NCBI RefSeq assembly: GCF_030867095.1
Contig: NC_081828.1
Span: 218,147,978-218,211,977 of the forward strand
Source of the DNA: Alligator mississippiensis
Taxonomy: Eukaryota; Chordata; Crocodylia; Alligatoridae
Reading direction: 5' to 3'
Length of the DNA stretch: 64,000 bases
The position numbers were made by a program, and so were the translations under genes. The notes beneath the pieces are model-generated. The model saw only the letters and a list, made by a program, of their open reading frames with translations, made no database searches and had not been told where the DNA came from. Positions 31,367 to 41,000 of the stretch are shown here, in pieces (the stretch's first letter is position 1; every line of letters begins with the position of its first letter).

Positions 31367-32517
31367 CAGATGTCGTCCGTGTCGCTACTTAGGTCTGAGG
31401 TGTCTCCCCCACCTTTCTGCATCCCCGTAGTCCTGACCAGAAGGTCGATTGCAGAGGAGCTCAGGTAGCTATCACTATCCTCCCCTTCCCCTTCCTCAGC
31501 CTTTTGTTCCTCCACAGGCAGCTCCCCGCTCTTCCCCACTGCTGTTTCCAGCTTTCCCCCTTCTGTCTCCTGGACCTTTCCCCCTTTCACCTCTAGCCGC
31601 TTTTTCTTTGGCTTTGCACTCCGTTTCTTCTTTCTTTTCACCAAAGAAGCCTCTTTCCCCTGATCCCCAGCCAGTTCCAGGTCCATGGCTGCTGGCTCAG
31701 ATATTTGTGTCCCTTCTCCCACTCCCTTGCTCTGCTCCTCTTCCATCTCTTGCCCTTCTTCGGACACGGTGAGCTGGCTGGCTGCCTCGATCCCGTCGTT
31801 TCTCCGCTCCACCTCCGGGGTTTCCTCAACTATGCGGGTGTCCGTGTCCAAAATGCCGGTCTTCTCATCTCCTGGATCTTCTCTGCTCCTCTCCCCTGCT
31901 GCGTGCAACTCTCGTGCCTTGTTGGCGTAGGACAGGGGGCATTGGCGCTGCAGGTGCCCCTCACCTCCACACAAGGTGCACTCCAAAGTTTCCTTACAGG
32001 CTTTGGCCCGGTGCCCCATGCCGCCACACCTGTAGCAAACCGTCAGACTACAGAAGGCGACTAGGTGGGCCTCCACGCCGCACCTGCTACACAGCTTCGG
32101 CTGGCCGTGGTACGTCACGTACCCACGGTGGGCCCCTACGGACACTAGGGAGGGCAGGTGCCTCACCCCGCCGGGGTGTCTCAGATCTTCTTCTAGGACC
32201 ACTCTGGCTTTCCATGCCCCGGTCCAGATCTGCCAGTGGTCCAGGACACGCTGGATATGCAGGATCTTTTCGACCCGCCCCTCCAGCCACCTTCTCATAT
32301 CTTCCTGCTCTAGCTCATCTGAATACATCTTGAAATACAAAGCTCTCTCCTGGGACCTTTGACCCATTTCAAACCGCAGCCCCTGCAATTCCTCCTTGTC
32401 TGCCACCTCAGCGTACCGATCCCAGAAGGCAGAGTACGCCTCTCTCCTCCAGAAAGTAATGTTCCAGTGGCGGAAATTATCAAAAGCCACCATGCAACTT
32501 AAGTCTCTCGGGTTCAC
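31366..32517 (-). CDS. Tx1 LINE ORF1 protein (nucleic-acid binding)
   Basis: This open frame of 383 codons has three CCHC-type knuckles in a row: 'CSRCGVEAHLVAFC', 'CYRCGGMGHRAKAC' and 'CTLCGGEGHLQRQC'. A basic KRKKKRSAKPKKKR tract and an acidic C-terminus follow. The N-terminal 'FWRREAYSAFWDRYAEV' resembles Tx1 ORF1 proteins. The frame opens with GTG at 32,517 behind an in-frame stop, and an ATG-led short frame lies just upstream, so the true start is probably damaged. The expected role is RNA binding in the LINE ribonucleoprotein. Confidence 0.8.
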   Translation of the reverse strand: MNPRDLSCMVAFDNFRHWNITFWRREAYSAFWDRYAEVADKEELQGLRFEMGQRSQERALYFKMYSDELEQEDMRRWLEGRVEKILHIQRVLDHWQIWTGAWKARVVLEEDLRHPGGVRHLPSLVSVGAHRGYVTYHGQPKLCSRCGVEAHLVAFCSLTVCYRCGGMGHRAKACKETLECTLCGGEGHLQRQCPLSYANKARELHAAGERSREDPGDEKTGILDTDTRIVEETPEVERRNDGIEAASQLTVSEEGQEMEEEQSKGVGEGTQISEPAAMDLELAGDQGKEASLVKRKKKRSAKPKKKRLEVKGGKVQETEGGKLETAVGKSGELPVEEQKAEEGEGEDSDSYLSSSAIDLLVRTTGMQKGGGDTSDLSSDTDDI

Positions 32518-32560
32518 TTACAACTCCTCAAACAAAATCTTGTTCATGAAGTCTGCTCTC

Positions 32561-33957
32561 AGCATAGTGGTCTGCCCTTCACCCCCTCGGGAGTCAGGGT
32601 GGCTTTAACACGCAGCTTCACTGTTCTCCGTGGGTCTCCTTTTCCCCACAAAGGATAGGAAGGTTCTGGAAAGTTCCTCGTGGGATCCCTGTTTCCTACT
32701 GAGTTCTGCCTCGCTCTTTCCCTTCTCCAAAGGCACCACTTTGCCTCTTCGGCCAATCGTAGCCCAATGCGTCGTGTGCACAAGCACCCCGTGCGCACGG
32801 CTTCCCCTCTGAGCAGGCCCAGGAGGCTCCTCTTTGCCTGCAGAGGATTGCCCACGTATGCCTGTGGTGAAGGAAGGCCTGTCCCTTGCAGCTGAAACGC
32901 TGGTAAAGTAAATGCAATCAGGGCTCGTGGTAAGGTAAATGCTGTTTCACCCAGTCCCTAGATAACCCGGGGAACTCTCTGCCAAAGGATGTCAAGACCA
33001 GTTACTTGAGCAGGGTTTGGGGAGCTGGATTGCAAGTTGAATGGGTAATGAGACCTTCCACTGTTATGTTAGGCAGGATATTGTGGAGCTAATGCACCTA
33101 CTTCTCTTAGCAGTGTGTCCCCCTGCCCCTCTTCCTTTTGTATGAAATCTTTGCTTTCTGCCAGTCCGTTCCTAGCAGCGGGTGAAGTTTATTTCTTTAG
33201 CGTATGCAGTTTCGGCATATTGTTTCAACCATCTTAAGGAGATGTCATCGCCAGCGGGAAGAGCCCGAAAGCCACCGGGTAGCATTGTAAATGGGCACAA
33301 GTCAGGTGAAGTAGGCTGTTGCGATGAGGGGGTGTCAGGGCCAGAAACCCCGCACGGCACAAGCGAGGGCAAAGGCTGCTGAGCACTTCTTGGCTTGCAC
33401 GCTTACTCACCTCCGATGGCTCTGGCTGTTCAGCTGCCAACCCAGCTACTCTGTTCAGGTGTTCGAGGGGGGCCCACGTGGGATGGTCTCCTTGAAGGGG
33501 CAGATGCCTGCAGCAAACCTGAGAGAGGAGACGAGCCTGCCACATCCCACACTGACGTTTCCGGCCCCTTGGGAAGTGCCACCTCTTGGCTTTTGCTCCC
33601 GGTTTGACTGCACAAATAGAGCAGAGCGATGTTTCTGGTGCAAATAACTCAGCTCCCAGCAGAGTGGATTTAACCCGCCGGACTCCTGCTCACAGTCCCC
33701 GGGCTTGTCGTGTGAATCGTGTCGGCACACCTAACAAAGATAGCGCACCCTGCGGCACCCTTGGAAGGCTCTCAGGGCAGCCCAGGGCATCCTGGTTGAG
33801 GCTCGCTGATCTACAGCGCACCAAAACTGAACTGCAGGAGCTGGGCAAACATGGCAGTGGACAACCAAGCAGCTGGGAGGATCCTGGACTAGTGGGACAG
33901 GCTCGTTTACAGCCCAAATCCTCTCTTCTTAGTCATGGTTTTGACCTTCCCCCCATC
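32561..33957. other. LINE 5' flank and intergenic DNA, no gene recognised
   Basis: Part of 32,561-32,900 may be 5' UTR of the Tx1 LINE. At about 32,960-33,090 'ggggaactctctgccaaagg' resembles old CR1/L3 3' sequence. Nothing else is recognised. Confidence 0.3.
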
Positions 33958-34071
33958 AAGCCATCCTCTGGGCATCCTGACACGGGAGAACCGGCGCCTG
34001 GAGAACATGGAAAACCTTCTGCAGAACAGCAACTTCTGGATCCTGCGGCTGCCGCCGGGCACCAAGGGGTA
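33958..34071 (+). pseudogene. Decayed DUF3669 exon (zinc-finger gene relic)
   Basis: The 3' part of a DUF3669 exon is readable as '[18 protein letters not shown]' and '[10 protein letters not shown]', followed by 'ggtaagg', a donor at the same place as in gene A. The upstream two thirds of the exon are lost or unrecognisable. The region from about 33,990 to 34,480 matches 35,455-35,945 of gene A, so it is a duplicated, decayed copy of gene A exon 2 and the intron after it. Confidence 0.8.
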
Positions 34072-34683
34072 AGGACCCCCAAGGGCTAGGATCCTGGGTA
34101 GATGCAGACTGAATGTGTTTTTCACATCCTTTAGGCCTGTCTTTCACCATTTGCATTCAGGGAGCGTGATCGTATTGACCTTGAGGCTCTGAGAAGTTGG
34201 CAGGACCTAATTTGTTTCGCCTTTTCGAGAGAGCAGGTAGGATGGGGGAGCTTGCAGCTCTGGCTCTGCGTGGCTTGTGTGGCAGGCTGGGGACCGGCAG
34301 GGTGTGAGCTCAACCTGGGTGTGTGGCCCAGAGCTTCCCATCCGGAAAGGGCAGTCCTTGTGGGTTTGGGAGGTCTTTAGCAAGGTGGGGGGAGTAGGAA
34401 GCCACGCTGGAGGGTAGGGATAGGGTTCAGAGAGACCCTGACAAATCGGAGGGTTGGGCCAAAAGAAATCTCACGAGGTTCAGCGAGGAGGCTCTGCTGT
34501 CCCTGCTCCTGGGGAGGAAGCTGCCATTTCGGGTCTCTAACTGGTTGCAGTGCACCCCAGACCCCCAGGCCTGACCTGCCCACCCGGAGCAGCAGTCCTA
34601 GCGCAAAGCCCTGTGGCTTGGACAAGGTCCCCTAGCTCAGAGTCATATCCAGGCGCTCCCCTTCATTTCTATCACTTGATATC

Positions 34684-34915
34684 ACAGACTTATAGAAAAT
34701 GCGAGGACCTCAGGGGGTCACATCCAGTCCAACCCCTGCTCCAAGCAGGACCAGCCCTGACTACATCATCCCAGCCAAGGCTTTGTCTACCCGGGTCTTC
34801 AAAACCCCCAAGGATGGAGACTGCACCATCTCTCTGGGTGACCTGTTCCAGTGCTTCACCCTGCCTAGTGAGAAAGTCCTTCCTCATCTCCTTTTTTTTG
34901 CTGCAATTTGCTGCC
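34684..34915 (-). mobile_element. CR1 LINE 3' fragment upstream of gene A
   Basis: 'gtcacatccagtccaacccc' and 'gggtcttcaaaacccccaag' are CR1 3'-region sequence in reverse complement. It lies about 150 bp before the first coding exon of gene A, so it may overlap that gene's promoter or 5' UTR. Confidence 0.8.
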
Positions 34916-35060
34916 CTGCAGATGATCCCTGCGATTGCCCTGCAGATTTATCCTAGTCTCCGCGCAGACAGCCCGTGCCCAGCTGGGTCCAGGCAGGCAG
35001 GAGCTGCGGTTCTCCCTCCGCCCGGCGCTGGCCGCTGTGGGCAGGGCGCGGAGAGCAGGC

Positions 35061-38000
35061 ATGGCCGCGCAGGTAAGCGGAGCATCCCCGGGCTGCAGCT
35101 GGGCATCACCCCTGGCCAGCCCTGCCGCTCCTGCAGCTGCCCCGCGCCTGGGGAAGGGCACTGTGCCCGGCCCTGCCCTTGACCTTGGCTTGCTCTCCTC
35201 CTTGCCAGGCTCCCGGCGGAGCAGCGTGCCCGCAGGTGGCCCAGATGTCCCTGTGGACCGTGGTGGCGGCGGTCCAAGCCCTGGAGAGGAAGGTGGACTC
35301 TCAGGCCGCCCGGCTGCTGGGCCTGGAGGGGCGCTCGGGGCTGGTGGAGAAGAAGCTGAGGGTCTGCGAGCAAAGGGCGCTGGAGCTGGGCGGCCAGCTG
35401 GAGGGGAAGTGGGGTGCACTGGGCAGCCTGATCCAGGAGTACGGGCTGCTGCAGCGGCGCCTGGAGAACATGGAAAACCTGCTGAAGAACAGGAACTTCT
35501 GGATCCTGCGCCTGCCGCCCGGTGCCAAGGGGGAGATCCCACAGGTAAGGACCCCCAGCCCGTGCCCTGGGTTGTTTTTTCACACCCTTCTGGCATGTGG
35601 GGCTCTTGTCTTTCACCGTTTGCATCCAGGGAGCGCGATCGTATTGAGCTCTGAGAAGTCCAGGCAGGACCTAGCTTGTTCTGTCTTTTCTAGAGAGCAG
35701 ATAGGACGGGGGAGCTTGCAGCTCTGGCTCTGCGTGGCTTGTGTGGCAGGCTGGGGACCGGCAGGGTGTGAGCTCAAGCCCGGGTGTGTGGCCCAGAGCT
35801 TCCCATCTGGAAAGGGCAGTCCTTGTGGGTTTGAGAGGTCTTTAGCAAGGTGGGGGGAGTAGTAAAATACACTGGAGGGTAGGGCTAGGGTTCAGAGAGA
35901 CCCTGACAAATCGGAGGATTGGGCCAAAAGAAATCTCATGAGGTTCAATATGGACAAGTGTAAAGTCCTGCACTTGGAACAAAACAATCCCCTGCACTGG
36001 GGCAGGCTGGGGCTGATGGGCTGGGCAGCCGCTCTGCAGGGAAGCACCTGGGGGGACAATAAGATGGAGATGCGCCAGCAGTGTGCCCGTGGTGCCAAGA
36101 AGGTGGCCGGCATCCTGGGCTGCATTGGCAGGTGCTTTGCCAGCAGATCAAGGGCAGTGATTCTTCCCCTCTGTTCAGCACTGGGGAGGGCACATCTGGA
36201 GTCCTGTGTCCAGCTGTGGGCCCCCACTACAGAAAGGATGTGGACACGTTGGAGAGAGTTCAGCAGAGGGCAATGAAAATGTTTGGGGGGGTGGGGGACA
36301 GGACTGGTGAGGAGAGGCTGAGGGAACTGAGCTGATTGAGTCTGCAGAAGAGAAGACCGAGGGGGATTGAATAGCAGCCTTCACCTCCCTGCCGGGGGGC
36401 TGCAAAGAGGATGGAGCTGGGCTGTCCTCAGGGGGGCAGATGGCTGGACAAGGAGCAATGGGCTCAAGCTGCAGCAAGGGAAGTTGAGGTTGGATATTAG
36501 GAAAAACTTTCTCACCAGGAGGGTGGTGAAGCACTGGAGCAGGTTACCCAGAGAGGTGCAATCTCCATCCTTGGAGGTTTTGAAGACCCAGCTAGACAAA
36601 GCCGTGGCTGGGATGCTGTCCTGCTTGGAGCAGGGGTTGGTCTAGACGTGACCTCCTGAGGTCCCTTCAACCCTCATTTTCTACAATCCTGTTGCCAGGG
36701 CTGCCACAGACTTGCTGCTCTTCCCCTGTAAGGCTGGACCTAGAAAAAATAATGCTACAAATGTGTGCCATGGATCCAACTTCTACCACTGCCTTTTAGT
36801 GCAGCAGCGAGAGCAGGCACCTTGTGCCCGGTCCACCAAGGTGTTTTCGGCAGGCGGATGCTCGCATCCTCTCCAGAGACATCCGTCTCCTTGGTGAACG
36901 GGGCCTTGGCTTCATATCTGTTCCAAGTTTCTGACATGCCTTTTACTCTCAAGGGCACATGATAAGATCTGTTCCCCGCCAGGAGGATTCGGGGATGTTG
37001 AAGTCAGGAGAAAGACTCCAACCTGTTTCAGCAGGCTTTGGCTCTGGCCCTTATCTCAGAAGCTGCCTCTTGTAACCCTCGCGCTTGCAGGTGCCGGTGA
37101 CGTTCGACGACGTGTCGGTCTACTTCAGTGAGGAGGAGTGGGAGAGCCTGGCCGGCTGGCAGAAGGAGCTGTACAAGCACGTGATGAGGGGCAACTATGA
37201 GACCCTTGTTTCGCTGGGTGAGCATCAGTTTTGACTGTCTGATTTGAAACTCTGTCTCTGCAGTTCCCGGTCTGACTACTTGCTAGCTCCTAACGCATTT
37301 CCAAAGCATTTATAGCAGACAGCTCGCACCTGTCGTTAAAACTAAAAGCCATGTGCACTGATCTGATCTGTTGCCCACTCGCTGCAGAAGCGATTGTAGT
37401 CTCACATTAATGCCTTGATTTCAGGAGCTCCGGGAGAAAGTAAAGCACACCAAGGCTCAAATACTTGAGGCTTGTTCTAAGAGCAAAAGATCATGTTTAA
37501 AAAGCCAGCGAAGGTCCTGTTGGACTCTCACAGGACTGTTGTATAATAAAGCTGGGGCTTTTTTGGTCATAAAAGCTTTGCTTAACCATCTGATAATGGC
37601 TAGGATGCTGGTGTGTGGAGCCCGCTGCCTAGCACGCTGGTGGAGGCTGTCTTAGTGATCTTCCACCTGCCTGCATACGCCTCATTTCTTATACTTGGAC
37701 AGTAAACTCTTTTTGGATAAAAAAATGTGGTCTACCTTTGAGTTTGTACAGAGGGGAGTCTGATCCCCTGTTATAATACACATGTTCTAAGCTTTTTGCT
37801 GGATCGAACCTTTTTGCACCTTTAAAACGTTTCTGATTGCTCCAAATAGCACTGTTCAAGTTTGCCCTAGATTAGGCTCTCAGTGGGGACAGTGGAATTG
37901 GTGCAGAAATGATGCTCCTGTCATTGAATGTGTCCCCCCCACTTCTGCATCCTGACAACGGGGTGCTTTCAGCTTCACCCCGTTACACCCTGGAGCAAGG

Positions 38001-41000
38001 ATTCCTAGATGTGCTTGCTGGGCCTTTGTGTTTCCTAACAGACCACTTAGTTCTGATTCCTGGTTTCTATGGTTTGTATTCAAGGTACCACTAAGAGGCC
38101 TGCCCTGAGATCAGGCCTCTGCTGTGCGAACACATAATGAGACAGTCCTGGCTCTGCTGAGTTTGCCGTGTTTACACACAGGCTGATTAACTTCCTTTGC
38201 AGACAATCAAACTGGACGGTTGTGCTGACAACGTGCTGCTACCTGTGTATTGTGCAGCCAGTTAAAATTGTATGTCAGGTTGGGGCTATCACCCATGTTC
38301 ATAGACTCATAGAAAATAAGGGCTGAAGGGACCGCAGGAGGTCACATCTAGTCCAACCCCCCCTCCAAGCAGGATCAACCCCAACTACATCATTCCAGCC
38401 AGGGCTTGGTCTAAAAACCTCCAGTATACTCACATTGTGAGTATATTGCTAATGCTCAGCAAATCATGTAACTTGACTGTATTTCCAGAAGCCTGTGAGG
38501 CAGCCACACAGGAACCAAAGTGTGAATGAGCTTTTGAACTGGCTAGTGGCACCCCCCCCGCTGCGGTCAACACCCCTCCCCGCGGTGCGAGGTAGCAGCG
38601 CATGCAACGCCTGCATGTGTGGTGTGTGGTGCTGTAGACAGGTCTGCGGTGCCACACGCTGCATGTCCACGCTCATCTGGACACGGCGTAAGGGTGTTTA
38701 TAGACATGCGCCAGGAGGAGGGAGGGGTGCACTTTAATTAGCATGTCTCTTGAAGCCACGCTAATTGAAGTGCTTAGAGTATCACATGTATGTGCGTCCT
38801 GTGCTGAAAAATGGCGGTGGGGGCACTTTAACTAAAGCTCGTTTGACAAACTTTAGTTAAAGCACCCCTGCCACCATTTTTCAGCACGGGACACTGATGT
38901 ACGTGACGCTGCAGTCTGCTGGAGCGTGGTAATTACCGTGCTCCAGGAATTACAGTACACTACTGGAGCAGCTCCAGTGTACCGTACAGTAATGAGTGCC
39001 GTAGCAATAAAGTTTGGTGTCTGGGGCAAAGCCCGCAGTGGCAGCCCGCCTTCGCCCATGCCCTGTGCACAGATCTGGGGGCACATGCCCCCCCATGCTT
39101 GCTGGGGAGTGCACACAGTGGTGGGACCTACGCGTCCAGGTGGGAATGTTTCATACTCATGGGAGCAGGAGCGTTCTCTGAATGTAAAGCGTCGTCTAAT
39201 GGACTTGTTTTAAGGAAGGGTCGGACGGAGCTGGTTCTCAGGTCCTGTCCTTATCCTAAACTGTACACGTCAGATCCTCCAGTGCGCGTGTTGGAGCAGA
39301 CTTGGGAAACGAGCTGGTTTGTTTCCAGCGCACATTGTGACTCCAGAGGGGAAGTGGGGGAAGCAGACCTGGGGGAGAAGACTGCAGTCTGTATTTGTTC
39401 TTTCTTTCCTACGCCTCTGGGGTGTTTTGTCAGTGTTTGGTACCGACGTCCATCCCTGTGTGGCTGTCTGAGCCGCATCCTTTGCCATTGAGGAGGTTGA
39501 ATGGAGAAGAGATGAGTGTGGCAGGCAACTGGCTGCTTAGCTGGCCAGTAACCCATCCGTCTCCTTCCCTAAGCATCCCCGGTCCAGTAGGCCGGGTGTT
39601 TTAGAGGGGAATAAGAGCACACAGGACCGGATCCAGACCGGATCCAGAGCCCTTGGAAGTCCGTGGAAAGAATCCCGGCGACTCCTGCTCCGCGGTGCAG
39701 TGATGTGGCCAAGGTTACCAGGGAGTCGGTGGCAGAGACAGGAAATGAGCGCGGCTCCGCCCAGCCCCAGCCCAGAGCCTTTGCCCTGAGACCACCTTCA
39801 CTTCCTTAAAGGGCCAGACCTCCTTTTTAGGAAAAAACGTTTGCATATTTTAAATCTCACCCCCGTCCCCGTGGCTAGATTTGGGTCGTCGGCAATGACA
39901 CTGAGCTCTTCACCTGGACAGAGTCTGTCTGGGAGGCTAGGATGGTTCATAGGGGTGTATCTGAGCCACTGCGCACATCTGCTCCATTCCTCTTTGGGCC
40001 AGCCAGCTCTCCCTCGGGAGCACCCAGCTTCCCTCCAGGCCCGCATCATGTCTGCGCGATCTGTATTGGCCCCTGCCTGCCTCTTGGCACCAGGCCTGCT
40101 GTGCGGGGCGAACGGGACAGCCCGTTTCACCCGATGGAGCGTGATTTTTTCCATGAGCGCTGATAGGATGTTATGTCCCCTTTGCATCTCCTACCCTGAG
40201 CAGACTACGCCATTTCCAAGCCGGACATCCTGTCCCGCCTCGAGCGAGGCGAGGAGCCGTGCATCCGGGACCAGCTGGCGGCGTGGGATGGACCAGAGAA
40301 AGGAAGCCAGGAGAAGGAAGGATGGGTGGCAGGTGGGACCCATGCAGTCCCCGGCACAGGTGAGTTTTACCAGCGATCTTGCTGCTGTGAGCGCTCGAGT
40401 CTGCAGGGGCTGGGATGGCAGCATCCAGCAAGGTGAAGTTGCTGCATCAGCAGGGCTCGTCTCTCTGCTTCCACCCAAGACGTGGGGTGCCAGGGGCATG
40501 CCTGGTGTTTCCTTGCAGCTGTGGGTGGGGATTGGGGGATGCCCGGCCCTTCCTTCTGCAGCCCTGTCCCTCCCCGCTCGCTCCTGCGTGCGCAGGGAGG
40601 AGGGCTGGTGCTGACATCTCGGGGCTGGCCCTTTTGTGCTCTCAGGCACCTGCAGGGACGTAAGAAGAGTAGACCGGTCTCAGCGGCAAACGTTGTCCTG
40701 CCCTTAGGCTGGGCTCGGCCTTGGAGGAGCCGTGTGCCGCTATGAGGGGCTCTACATTACCACACAGGAAAGAGATCCTGGAGTCATTGTGGACTGTTCA
40801 CCAAAAACATTGGCTCGGTGCTCGGTAGCCGTCCAAAGGGCAAACAAAATGGTAGGGACGATGAAGAAGGGAATTATAACCCCCCAAGAAAGTATCATGA
40901 TGCCCCTTGATAAATCCATGGCGTGTCCACACTTTGAACGCTGTGCCCAGGTCTGGTCCCTGCACCTCCAAAAGGAGAGAGAAGAACTGGAGCAGTCCAG

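Larger units (their letters stand above)
28240..32560 (-). mobile_element. Tx1-clade (L1-like) LINE, nearly full length
   Basis: This is a two-ORF non-LTR retrotransposon. ORF1 (32,517-31,366) has CCHC zinc knuckles. ORF2 (31,366 down to about 28,289) has an APE-type endonuclease, a reverse transcriptase with YMDD and a C-terminal zf-RVT region. The coupling is compact: ORF1's TGA overlaps ORF2's ATG as TGATG at 31,366. ORF2 is split over three frames by frameshifts near 30,033, 29,340-29,500 and 28,690-28,800, so it is dead. The clade call rests on the RT sequence ('NWRPITLLNADYKLFTKIL') and the ORF1 layout. Some Tx1 elements are target-specific, and one crocodilian group is thought to mobilise U1/U2-headed SINEs. 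Confidence 0.85.
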
